A DNA stretch of 20,537 nt. It comes from DASRCB01 sp035653295 (GTDB taxonomy: Bacteria > Acidobacteriota > Terriglobia > Bryobacterales > Bryobacteraceae). Of this stretch, positions 1-7,093 are shown piece by piece. The notes beneath the pieces were generated by a model, which was given only the letters and a program-made list of their open reading frames with translations, ran no database searches and had not been told where the DNA came from. Position 1 is the stretch's first letter. Each line of letters opens with the position of its first letter. The stretch spans positions 1 to 20,537 of the forward strand of contig DASRCB010000330.1 of the NCBI GenBank assembly GCA_035653295.1. The letters run 5' to 3'. Made by a program: the position numbers and the translations under genes.

Positions 1-2
1 CC

Positions 3-218
3 GGCGGCGCGGTTACGGTGATGATGGGCGGCCAGTCCATCGGCGCCCCGGTGTGGTGGGGCGAGGCGCCGGGCATTCCCGGCGTGCAGCAGGTGAACAT
101 CCGTATCCCGCAGGGGTTGCAGCTGAGCGGTAACGCGACCACTTTCTCGGTGTGCGAATCCAGCGCTGCTGCGCCGCAGGTTTGCAGCCCTGAACGCCCG
201 CTGAACGTGACGGAGTAG
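3..218 (+). CDS. C-terminal end of a Solibacter-type protein (TIGR03437-like domain), 5' truncated
   Basis: The frame is open from the left edge and ends in TAG at 216-218, giving about 71 residues of a protein that begins outside the window. The motifs seen (VTVMMGGQ, WWGEAPGIPGVQQVNIRIPQG, then a polar tail ending NVTE) resemble the C-terminal repeat-like domain catalogued as TIGR03437. That domain is found in large numbers in Solibacter, usually at the end of big secreted or surface proteins. Two cysteines (VCESS, QVCSP) lie in the last 25 residues and could form a disulfide, which would suit an exported protein. The function of the whole protein cannot be read from this tail. The domain match is from memory of the family pattern. 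Confidence 0.7.
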   Translation, partial: GGAVTVMMGGQSIGAPVWWGEAPGIPGVQQVNIRIPQGLQLSGNATTFSVCESSAAAPQVCSPERPLNVTE

Positions 219-259
219 CTTCGCGGCCTCATGAATCATGCGAGCGCCGTTCAGTGCGG

Positions 260-265
260 TAGACT
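260..265 (+). promoter_or_regulatory. -10-like element for the response regulator
   Basis: TAGACT, preceded by GCGG, lies 20 nt before the ATG at 286. It would give a start of transcription near 272 and a leader of about 14 nt. I see no convincing -35 box and no Shine-Dalgarno sequence before the ATG. It supports choosing the ATG at 286 over the upstream in-frame ATG at 238, which lies before this element. Confidence 0.3.
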
Positions 266-285
266 GGCCGCAAGTCGCAATCCGT

Positions 286-726
286 ATGTCACTGAACTCG
301 CCCCGCCGCCGCCTGGACGTTCTCATCGTGGAGAACGATCCGGCAACCGCCCGCCTGACCAAAGAAGCTTTTCGGGAGGTAGGAATGATGGACGCTGTCG
401 TTTCCGTCCCCGACGGCGACAAGGCGTTGTCCTATCTCCGTGGCGAGGGAGAGCATCCGCGGCCGGATCTGGTCTTTCTCGATCTTCATTTGCCGAAGAA
501 ATCGGGTCTCGAAGTTCTCGCGGAAATCAAAGCGAACCCGACGCTCAAGGCAATGCCCATCGTGGTCGTGTCTGGCTCCGCCAACCCGGCGGAAATCCGG
601 GAAGCTTACGAGTTGCATGCCAGTTGTTATGTTCGTAAACCGGACGACCTGCCGCAGTTCCTCGATTTTGCTCGCAGTTGCTACGCTTTTTGGGGCGGCG
701 CGGTCGTGTTCCCGCCTAAGGACTGA
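286..726 (+). CDS. Single-domain response regulator, Rcp1/CheY-like
   Basis: The 146-residue protein is a lone receiver domain with no output domain. The acidic pocket is VENDP (Glu16, Asp18). The phosphoacceptor is Asp66 in VFLDLHLPKKSG, the switch serine is Ser96 in VVVSGS, and the conserved lysine is Lys118 in VRKPDD. The order and spacing fit Rcp1-type regulators, which commonly partner phytochrome-like or PAS-containing histidine kinases and signal by protein contact. The start at 286 is preferred because an earlier ATG at 238 would add 16 residues not found in receiver domains and would precede the -10-like element. No kinase gene is visible nearby, so the partner is unknown. The ferrochelatase gene follows after 27 nt on the same strand, so the two may be cotranscribed. 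Confidence 0.85.
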   Translation: MSLNSPRRRLDVLIVENDPATARLTKEAFREVGMMDAVVSVPDGDKALSYLRGEGEHPRPDLVFLDLHLPKKSGLEVLAEIKANPTLKAMPIVVVSGSANPAEIREAYELHASCYVRKPDDLPQFLDFARSCYAFWGGAVVFPPKD

Positions 727-753
727 GGCTGCCGGTGTGATGATGAGAACAGG

Positions 754-1785
754 ATGAGCGAAGGCCAATTCGACGCGATCCTGCTGGTTTCCTTCGGCGG
801 CCCTGAAGGCCCCGACGACGTCCTTCCGTTTCTCGAAAACGTGCTGCGTGGGCGCGACGTGCCGCGCGCGCGCATGCTCGAGGTTGCCGATCATTACCAC
901 CACTTCGGCGGCCGCAGTCCGATCAACGACCGCAATCGCGAGCTCATCGCGGCGCTCGAGGCGGAGCTTCGCGCCGCCGGCCTGAAGCTGCCGGTGTACT
1001 GGGGCAACCGCAACTGGCATCCGCTCCTGGGCGAGACGCTCGGCCACATGCGCGCCGATGGGGTGCGCAACGCGCTGGCGTTCATCACCTCCGCGTTCAG
1101 CTCTTACTCCGGCTGCCGCCAGTATCTGGACGACATCGCGCGCGCCCAGCTGGAGATCGGGGAAGGAGCCCCGGCGGTGGAGAGGCTGCGCCCTTTCTAC
1201 AACCATCCACTGTTTGTTGAAGCCTGCGCGGACCGGCTGCGCGAGGCGTTCAGCCAGATTCCTCCGGAGCGGCGGGCCGGCGCGCATCTGCTGTTCACGG
1301 CCCACAGCGTTCCACTCGCCGCCGCCAAAACCTGCGACTATGTGGAGCAACTGGACGAGAGCTGCCGCCTGACGGCAGAGGCGGTCGGCCACTCCGGGCA
1401 TCGGCTCGTGTACCAGAGCCGCAGCGGACCTCCGGGCCAGCCCTGGCTGGAGCCGGACGTGGTGGACGTGCTCCGCGAAATCGCGGGCGAGGAGCGCTCG
1501 CGCGATGTGGTGGTGATGCCCATCGGCTTCATCGCCGATCATCTGGAAGTCATCTATGATCTCGATACCGAGGCGCGGCACGCCGCGCGGCAACTCGGCC
1601 TGAACATGGTGCGCGCCGAGACCGTGGGTGTGCACCCTGTGTTCGTGCGCATGATCCGCGAGCTCATCTCCGAGCGCACACACCATGCCGAGAGCCGCGC
1701 AATCGGCCGATTCGGTCCGCGCACCTGCGCGACGGACTGCTGCCCAGCCCCGGTGCGCGCACACGTCTCAGCGAGACGCGCCTGA
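754..1785 (+). CDS. hemH: Ferrochelatase with cysteine-rich C-terminus (possible [2Fe-2S] type)
   Basis: This 343-residue protein inserts ferrous iron into a porphyrin at the end of heme synthesis. Motifs seen: LLVSFGGPEGP near the N-terminus, HYHHFGGRSPIN (48-58), WGNRNWHP (83-90), SAFSSYSGCRQY (113-124), the catalytic His184 in FTAHSVP, and Glu265 in the ADHLEVIYDLD region. The motif set resembles actinobacterial enzymes, many of which act on coproporphyrin III rather than protoporphyrin IX; which substrate applies here is inference. The C-terminus holds CATDCC (Cys325, Cys329, Cys330) and Cys158 lies internally. This arrangement is like the four ligands of the [2Fe-2S] cluster described in actinobacterial ferrochelatases. 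The last 18 nt overlap the convergent hydrolase gene. No strong ribosome binding site is visible before the ATG. Confidence 0.92.
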   Translation: MSEGQFDAILLVSFGGPEGPDDVLPFLENVLRGRDVPRARMLEVADHYHHFGGRSPINDRNRELIAALEAELRAAGLKLPVYWGNRNWHPLLGETLGHMRADGVRNALAFITSAFSSYSGCRQYLDDIARAQLEIGEGAPAVERLRPFYNHPLFVEACADRLREAFSQIPPERRAGAHLLFTAHSVPLAAAKTCDYVEQLDESCRLTAEAVGHSGHRLVYQSRSGPPGQPWLEPDVVDVLREIAGEERSRDVVVMPIGFIADHLEVIYDLDTEARHAARQLGLNMVRAETVGVHPVFVRMIRELISERTHHAESRAIGRFGPRTCATDCCPAPVRAHVSARRA

Positions 1786-2724
1786 CCCAGCATCGGAGCG
1801 AACACCGTCCCACACGGACTGGATCGCCGCCGCCACGTCGTGTGGCGCTTCGAGATGCATATTGTGGCCCGCATGCACGAACACCTGTTTGCTGTTCGCG
1901 CACAGCGACAACAGGATCTTTTGGCCCTGGGTACGTTCTTTCTCCCCGTCTGCCTGACTGAGAACGACAATCGGGATCGCGCCGAGAGTTCCCGCCTGCG
2001 GGGTCGCGAGCCACTTTGCAAAATACTCTTCGGACCACTGCGTTTCACTGTTCTGCGCGTCGTAGACGGCGGGCTGCTGCTGCGCCCAGAGTTGCCAGGC
2101 CTGCGCGTGGGCCGGGAGAACCCCGAACATCCGGTCCAGGATCCTCAGTTCGCGCGGCAGGTCCTGGGGGATCGTCGGCTTGTCGGATGCGGCGATTTGC
2201 TCGTGCGGCGTTGGAATGGGCGCGCCTTTGGCGTTCTCGCCGAGGCGAATGGTTTTGCCGCCCCCGATATTGACGCGCAGGCCTTCGTGCGCGGCGTCGA
2301 CAAAGACGATTCCGGCAACATCGCGCGGGTACGTGAGCGCGAAATTGCGGACCACGGGTCCGCCGTACGAGTGGCCGACGAGTATATAGGGCGCGCGTTC
2401 GCCGGCGGCGGCGAGGGTGTCGTGCAGTTCAAGGTTGATCTGCGCGAACGTGCGCGGTTTCGGACCGGGGTCGCTCCAGGCGTAGCCGGCCCGATCGTAG
2501 GTGCAGATACGGGTGAAACGAGCGACACGGGACTGGACTAGGGTCCACTGGAAAGAAAAATCACCGAGTCCGTTTTCGATCACGACGGTGGGGGTTCCGG
2601 CTCCGGCACAGAAAAGGTGCAGGCGGTGGTCGCCGACGGAGATCAGTTTGCCAGGGGGAACGGGCGTTGCGGCCTGGGCACCCACGGCAGCGAATAGTAA
2701 GGCGACGGCTTCGCGGAGGAGCAT
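1768..2724 (-). CDS. Secreted alpha/beta-fold hydrolase
   Basis: The 318-residue protein starts with a short hydrophobic signal (about residues 6-19, ending AQAA), so it is probably exported. The fold is shown by IENGLGD (oxyanion region, 50-55), DRAGYAWSDPGP (77-88), the nucleophile elbow GHSYGG with Ser119, VFVDAAHE, and a C-terminal HAGHNMHLEAP in which His287 is the likely catalytic histidine. Asp259 in SQADG is a candidate acid. These match the large alpha/beta hydrolase family 1 (Abhydrolase_1), and the substrate cannot be told from sequence. The gene lies 81 nt downstream of the permease-amidohydrolase gene on the same strand, so it may be the last gene of that operon or have its own promoter. 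Its 3' end overlaps ferrochelatase by 18 nt in convergent orientation. Confidence 0.85.
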   Translation of the reverse strand: MLLREAVALLFAAVGAQAATPVPPGKLISVGDHRLHLFCAGAGTPTVVIENGLGDFSFQWTLVQSRVARFTRICTYDRAGYAWSDPGPKPRTFAQINLELHDTLAAAGERAPYILVGHSYGGPVVRNFALTYPRDVAGIVFVDAAHEGLRVNIGGGKTIRLGENAKGAPIPTPHEQIAASDKPTIPQDLPRELRILDRMFGVLPAHAQAWQLWAQQQPAVYDAQNSETQWSEEYFAKWLATPQAGTLGAIPIVVLSQADGEKERTQGQKILLSLCANSKQVFVHAGHNMHLEAPHDVAAAIQSVWDGVRSDAGSGASR

Positions 2725-2736
2725 GCGGTTTGTTTG

Positions 2737-2742
2737 CTATTA
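2737..2742 (-). promoter_or_regulatory. -10-like element for the alpha/beta hydrolase gene
   Basis: On the minus strand TAATAG lies 12 nt before the ATG at 2724, predicting a leader of only a few nucleotides. No clear -35 box or Shine-Dalgarno sequence is visible. It would allow the hydrolase to be transcribed separately from the ABC genes upstream. Confidence 0.28.
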
Positions 2743-2805
2743 CGAACGGAAGGTGCGTGAGTTGGCAGGATTTGTTTGCGCCCGGCCACTCCTGGAGCCG
2801 GCTGG

Positions 2806-4989
2806 TCACTCCTGATCGAAAAGCTGGGAGCGGTCGATCAGCTCGCCGCGATAGATCACCTGCTGGATGCTTTCAGTTTGCCGGATGTCCTGAAGCGGAT
2901 TTCCGTTGACGACAAGGAGGTCGGCCTCGTGGCCCAGGGCGATGATCCCGGCGCGGCCATCGACGCCAAGCAGCCGCGCGGCTTCGTACGTCGCGGCGCG
3001 CAGCACGTCCCCGGGTTTCAGCCCGGCCGCAACCCACAGCTGCAGCTCACGGTGCAGTGCCGGGCCGTGGACCAGCAGCGGCCGGCCTGAGCCGGTTCCG
3101 GTCACCAGCGTCACGCCGGCCTTTGCCGCCGCGCGCAGATTCGCTGCGGCAATTGCGACGTCGACCGGTGGTTTCGGGTGATCGCCGGCGGCACGCATGA
3201 GCTTTCGCGTGGCCTGTAACAGCTCGGCCGGTCCGACCTGCATGACCAAAGGCCGCTCCAGCGGCTCAGGATTTCCCGTATAAGCGTCCACGGCCGCCTC
3301 GGCGGCAACGAGCGTCGGATCGTAGCGTATACCGCGCGCCTTCATCTGCGTGAACAGCTCCGGCGGCAGCGGCCCGCGGAACGATCCGTGCTCGATCGTA
3401 TCGATGCCGGCGGCAATCGCGTCCGCGACGGCGGACGCATCTCCGGTGCGCACGGAGACCTTCAGGCCATCGGCGTGCGCCTGGGCAGTAATTGCGCGCA
3501 GGATATTCGTATCCATGCGCGGGAATGAATGGCCGGCCGTGAGCGTTTCGAGGGTGGCTTTGATGCCGTCCACTCCCGCCACTTTCAGCTCGTGCACCTC
3601 AGCCCGCGCCTCGGCCTCGGTCGTGGGGGTGCGCACCATCTGGCGCGCGACAGCGGAGCGGGCGGCTTTCGGAATCGCCTGGGCGAACTCTGTGCTGTGG
3701 CCGCCGGGCGCCGTGAATACCGGGCCGCAGATCAAGGCCTCTGCTCCGAGCCGCTGGCCGGACGCCACCAGCTCCCGCGCAGCCAGCACGGGCTTCAGCG
3801 GCGAGCCTTCGCTGCGCACCAGGGTGACGCCGCTGTACAGATAGGCGGCCAACTCGCGCGGGATATTCTTCGACAGGTCGTATCCAGCGGCGGATGGAAA
3901 AGCCCCGCCGGGCGAGGCGAGATGGACGTGGACGTCGATCAGAGCGGGCAGCACGGTTTTCCCCGCCGCCTCGATCACCTGCGCATGCAGCGCCTTTGCG
4001 TCCGGAGCCGGCGCGCCGTACAAATTGGCAATCCGTCCGTTGCGCACCAGGATGGAGCCGTTCTCGATGACGTTTCCGTCGCCGATGAAGATGCGCGCAT
4101 TGCGGATGAGCAGCGTCCGCGTGCGCTGCAGCTCGCGCATGAGCATGCGCGACTTCGCGAGGTTCTGGCGTGTGTGCGCCTGCCAGGCCCCGAGCACGAA
4201 AAACGGACCAAGCACCGCAACCAGCCACAGCTTCGCCGTCGCGGGAATTTTCTCGTCCTTCTCCCAGCGGAACAGTTTCACACCGAGAAAGGTGGCCACT
4301 ACCGTCGCGGTAATCAATGCCAGCGCGCCGGAACGGTTCTGCGCGACAGTCTCGTTCGCGCCCATGATGGCCTGCATACCCGTGAACAGATAGGTCGCGG
4401 GTATGAACTGCGTCACCACCTGCAGCCATGGCGGCAGCGCGTTGATGGGAATTGTGGCCCCGCTCAGAAACAACATCGGGAAATACAGCAGCTGGGTGAC
4501 GATCTGGCTCTCCTGCATGGAATTGACCACCGATGCGATGATCAGCCCAAGTGCGCGGAAGGCCAGCGTTCCAAGAGTGACATAGACCAGCAGCGATAGC
4601 GGGCGTTGCGGCCACGGCATGCCGTAAACGAAATGCGCCAGGACCAGGATGAGAAACGCCGAGGGCAGATAATTCAGCAGACCTGTAACCAGTGAAGACA
4701 CGAGGATTGGGGCGGCGCTGATGGGCGCCACTTTGAAGCGGCGGAGGATGTTGGTTTCGCGATCGAGCGTGGCGCGGATGCCCGCCCCGAAGAAGCCGTT
4801 GCCGAGGACGCCAATGACCAGCACCATGGTCACCACTTCGACGCTGAAGCCGCTGGCCTGTTCGGCGCGGAACAGGGACGCGAAGATGAAAAAAAAGATG
4901 AGCGGGAAACCGTAGTTGAAGAAGACCACCATCTTGTCCCGAGCGGTCAGCTTCAGCGTGATGAGGATATGGGCCAGATACGGTTTCAT
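2806..4989 (-). CDS. ABC-2 transporter permease fused to an amidohydrolase domain
   Basis: A continuous 727-residue frame joins two unrelated domains. Residues 1-250 form an ABC-2 permease with about six membrane segments (near 24-40, 52-71, 95-122, 130-154, 165-184, 221-239), ending in the FRWEKDEK stretch where such permeases normally stop. A further hydrophobic segment (about 253-270) and a basic linker follow. From about 292 an imidazolonepropionase/prolidase-like amidohydrolase begins: LIRNARIFIGDG, IDVHVHLASPGG (His354, His356), Lys477 in VDGIKATL, His534 in TIEHGS, and a C-terminal HEADLLVVNGNP. Two usual metal ligands look substituted: Arg514 where the VxVHA histidine is expected, and Gly633 in GTGSG where Asp is expected. 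The ATG at 4989 overlaps the ATPase stop (ATGA), which decides the start over an upstream in-frame one at 5088. Substrate unknown. Confidence 0.88.
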   Translation of the reverse strand: MKPYLAHILITLKLTARDKMVVFFNYGFPLIFFFIFASLFRAEQASGFSVEVVTMVLVIGVLGNGFFGAGIRATLDRETNILRRFKVAPISAAPILVSSLVTGLLNYLPSAFLILVLAHFVYGMPWPQRPLSLLVYVTLGTLAFRALGLIIASVVNSMQESQIVTQLLYFPMLFLSGATIPINALPPWLQVVTQFIPATYLFTGMQAIMGANETVAQNRSGALALITATVVATFLGVKLFRWEKDEKIPATAKLWLVAVLGPFFVLGAWQAHTRQNLAKSRMLMRELQRTRTLLIRNARIFIGDGNVIENGSILVRNGRIANLYGAPAPDAKALHAQVIEAAGKTVLPALIDVHVHLASPGGAFPSAAGYDLSKNIPRELAAYLYSGVTLVRSEGSPLKPVLAARELVASGQRLGAEALICGPVFTAPGGHSTEFAQAIPKAARSAVARQMVRTPTTEAEARAEVHELKVAGVDGIKATLETLTAGHSFPRMDTNILRAITAQAHADGLKVSVRTGDASAVADAIAAGIDTIEHGSFRGPLPPELFTQMKARGIRYDPTLVAAEAAVDAYTGNPEPLERPLVMQVGPAELLQATRKLMRAAGDHPKPPVDVAIAAANLRAAAKAGVTLVTGTGSGRPLLVHGPALHRELQLWVAAGLKPGDVLRAATYEAARLLGVDGRAGIIALGHEADLLVVNGNPLQDIRQTESIQQVIYRGELIDRSQLFDQE

Positions 4990-5927
4990 TCGCGCAGCCT
5001 CTTGCCGGTGAGCTCGATGAACACGTCCTCCAGCGTGGGGCGCTTCAGGTGGATGTCGGCGAGGGTGAGGCCGCGCGCGTCGATCCACTTCACCAGCTCG
5101 ACAATCGTAGGCGCGGGCTCGGCGGACTGCACGGACAGGGATCGGCCGTCATCGGAAAGGGTGTGCTTCTGGGCCACTACGGACGCGGGCAGGCCGGCGG
5201 CCGGAATGGGCTGCTCGCACTCGATCTCGATCAGCGAATGGCCCAGCGTGCGCGCCTGGATTTCGCGCGGCGTGCCGATTTCAATGATGCGGCCGCGGTC
5301 GATAATCGCCACGCGGTCGCAGAGGCGCTCCGCTTCCTCGATGTAGTGCGTAGTCAGCACGATGGTCCGGTGCGCGCTCCTCAGCTCTTCGATGAGCTTG
5401 TGAATTTCAAGGCGGACCTGCGGGTCCAGTCCGGTGGTCGGCTCATCGAGAAACAGCAGCTTTGGGTCATTGACCAGCGCCAGCGCGAGGGCGACGCGCT
5501 GCTTCTGGCCGCCCGATAATTTGGAGTAGAACGCATCGCGCTTCTCCTCCAGCTGGAGCCGGCGCAGGATCTGATCGCGATCGACGGTGTGCGAATAGAA
5601 CGCCGCGAAGAGGTCCAGCGCTTCGCGCACGCGGATCTTCTCCGGCAGGTTCGTGGCCTGCAGGCAGACCCCGATTCCGTCCTTCAGCGCTTTGACCTGA
5701 ACGGCGGGATCGTAGCCGAGCACGCGGACGTCGCCTTCGGTACGCGAGCGCAGTCCTTCGAGAATTTCGACCGTGGTTGTCTTCCCGGCCCCATTGGGTC
5801 CGAGCAGACCGAAAACCTCCCCGGCGCGCACCTCGAAATCGATGCCGCGCACCGCCTCGACTTCGCCGTAATTCTTGCGCAGGCCGCGCACCGTGATGGC
5901 GCAGCCGTTATGACTGGTTTCGGCCAA
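4986..5927 (-). CDS. ABC transporter ATP-binding protein (ABC-2 exporter, CcmA/DrrA-like)
   Basis: The 313-residue ATPase powers the permease encoded just downstream. Motifs: Walker A GPNGAGKT (43-50), Q-loop Gln90 in GVCLQ, signature LSGGQ (137-141), Walker B LLFLDEP (157-163) with D-loop GLD, and the switch His194 in LTTHYIEEAE. The C-terminal ~90 residues (from IEIGTPREIQ) are the accessory region typical of drug- and polysaccharide-type exporters (DUF4162-like), ending RPTLEDVFIELTGK. The start is TTG at 5927; no internal alternative fits because the conserved strand begins at residue 10. A -10-like TAAACT lies 5 nt before this TTG, so the message may be leaderless. The stop overlaps the fusion gene's ATG by 4 nt (ATGA), indicating translational coupling. 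Confidence 0.93.
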   Translation of the reverse strand: MAETSHNGCAITVRGLRKNYGEVEAVRGIDFEVRAGEVFGLLGPNGAGKTTTVEILEGLRSRTEGDVRVLGYDPAVQVKALKDGIGVCLQATNLPEKIRVREALDLFAAFYSHTVDRDQILRRLQLEEKRDAFYSKLSGGQKQRVALALALVNDPKLLFLDEPTTGLDPQVRLEIHKLIEELRSAHRTIVLTTHYIEEAERLCDRVAIIDRGRIIEIGTPREIQARTLGHSLIEIECEQPIPAAGLPASVVAQKHTLSDDGRSLSVQSAEPAPTIVELVKWIDARGLTLADIHLKRPTLEDVFIELTGKRLRE

Positions 5928-5932
5928 TGACC

Positions 5933-5938
5933 AGTTTA
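5933..5938 (-). promoter_or_regulatory. -10-like element for the ABC operon (leaderless candidate)
   Basis: On the minus strand TAAACT ends 5 nt before the TTG start at 5927. Transcription would begin at or next to the start codon. It shares a 41-bp intergenic region with the divergent element at 5957-5962, so the two polymerase footprints would overlap. Confidence 0.42.
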
Positions 5939-5956
5939 GTGCGGCGGGTGTTCCCG

Positions 5957-5962
5957 TATCAT
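5957..5962 (+). promoter_or_regulatory. -10-like element for the flavoprotein gene (leaderless candidate)
   Basis: TATCAT ends 6 nt before the ATG at 5969, so the transcript would start at about the A of the start codon. There is no Shine-Dalgarno sequence, which fits a leaderless message and supports this ATG over the in-frame one at 5927, which would lie upstream of the promoter. Confidence 0.48.
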
Positions 5963-5968
5963 CTGTCT

Positions 5969-7093
5969 ATGCGTTTCGCGCGCCGGGAGTTCCTTGGCAT
6001 GACATCCGCCCTGCTGGCGGGCTGTGCGGCGGGCCGCATGCGAGTGGGTCCGCCGGTTGCGCGCGCGCTTCTGGCGCGTGTCAACGTGAAGGCGGAGCGT
6101 GTGATTCGTACCACCGTGGGCCTGCGGCCATTCCGGCCCTCGGGGTTCGTCGTGCGGGCGGAGAAGCTCGATGACAAACTGGTGGTCCACAACTATGGGC
6201 ACGGCGGCGCCGGAATTACGCTGTCGTGGGGAACCGCGCAGCTCGCGGTCAACGAGGCTGCGCGCGTGGAGAAGCGGGACTGTGCGGTCATTGGGTGCGG
6301 CGTGGTCGGGCTCTCGACCGCGCGCCTGCTGCAGGAGCGCGGGTACGCCGTCACGATTTATGCGAAGGCCCTGCCGCCGGATACAACGTCGAACCTCGCG
6401 GGCGGGTATTGGGACCCAGTCACGGTGTACGATCACGAGCGCGTCACGCCCGAGTTTCGGCGGCAGTTCGGGGAGGCAGGGAGGTTTGCGTTTCGGCGGT
6501 ATCAATCGATGGTCGGCGAGCGCTTCGCGGTCCGGTGGCTGCCGGTGTACTCGCTTTCGGACGATGCAGCGCACCGCATGCCACCTCCGGACAGTCCGTA
6601 CAGCGCCATAGAGCCGTTGTACCCCGAAGCGCGCCAGCTCACGCGCGATGAGATTCCTTTCGATGTGGAATACGCGTATCGGCGGGATTCGATGCTCATC
6701 GAGCCCGCGATCTATTTGCAGGCGATGCTGGACGAGTTCTTCATCGCGGGTGGCAGGGTGGTCGTGCGCGAGTTCAGGGCGGCACTCGAGCTGATGTCGT
6801 TGAAAGACACGCTGATCTTCAACTGCACCGGGCTTGGCGCGCGTGCGCTGTTCGGAGATGACGAACTCGTGCCCGTGCGCGGTCAACTGGAGTTCCTGCT
6901 TCCACAGCCGGAGATCGATTACATGACCGTTGGGCCGGGGGATATCTATATGTTCCCCCGGCGGGACGGAATTCTGCTGGGCGGCAGTCACGAGCGGGGT
7001 AACTGGAGCCTGGAGCCCGATCCGGAAACATCGAAGCGGATTTTGCGAGAGAACGCGGGGTTGTTTTCGGGGATGCTAAATGTGAAGGCCTGA
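5969..7093 (+). CDS. Circularly permuted D-amino-acid-oxidase-like FAD oxidoreductase, Tat/lipoprotein signal
   Basis: The 374-residue protein begins with a twin-arginine motif (ARREFLG, 4-10), a short hydrophobic stretch and a lipobox-like LAGC with Cys19. This suggests Tat export of a folded flavoprotein and lipid anchoring. Residues 49-92 carry the signature normally at the C-terminus of D-amino-acid oxidases: VGLRPFRPSG, then VVHNYGHGGAGITLSWG. The FAD-binding Rossmann motif VIGCGVVGLSTARLLQERGY follows at 107-126, where it should be N-terminal. The rest (TSNLAGGYWDP; FNCTGLGARALFG; VPVRGQL; ILLGGSHERGNW; PDPETSKRIL) keeps the usual DAO order, and the protein stops where the VGLRP segment would normally continue. 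I recall similar bacterial proteins annotated simply as FAD-dependent oxidoreductases. The substrate may be a D-amino acid but is not shown. The 3' end overlaps the helicase gene by 18 nt. Confidence 0.85.
   Translation: MRFARREFLGMTSALLAGCAAGRMRVGPPVARALLARVNVKAERVIRTTVGLRPFRPSGFVVRAEKLDDKLVVHNYGHGGAGITLSWGTAQLAVNEAARVEKRDCAVIGCGVVGLSTARLLQERGYAVTIYAKALPPDTTSNLAGGYWDPVTVYDHERVTPEFRRQFGEAGRFAFRRYQSMVGERFAVRWLPVYSLSDDAAHRMPPPDSPYSAIEPLYPEARQLTRDEIPFDVEYAYRRDSMLIEPAIYLQAMLDEFFIAGGRVVVREFRAALELMSLKDTLIFNCTGLGARALFGDDELVPVRGQLEFLLPQPEIDYMTVGPGDIYMFPRRDGILLGGSHERGNWSLEPDPETSKRILRENAGLFSGMLNVKA

Noticed and set aside
289..1764. A 491-residue open frame on the minus strand
   Set aside because: It lies opposite the response regulator and ferrochelatase, both with clear motifs. 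Its His/Arg/Ala-rich composition is typical of a GC-rich shadow frame.
2765..2820. Possible terminator or repeat (CCACTCCTGG and TCACTCCTGA) after the permease fusion
   Set aside because: The best stem is about 5 bp with a 10-nt loop and no T-run, and the two copies are only 10 nt long and imperfect.
4990..5088. N-terminal extension of the permease fusion to an ATG at 5088
   Set aside because: The extra 33 residues are His/Arg-rich and overlap the end of the ATPase gene in another frame. The ATGA junction at 4986-4989 gives a normal coupled start.
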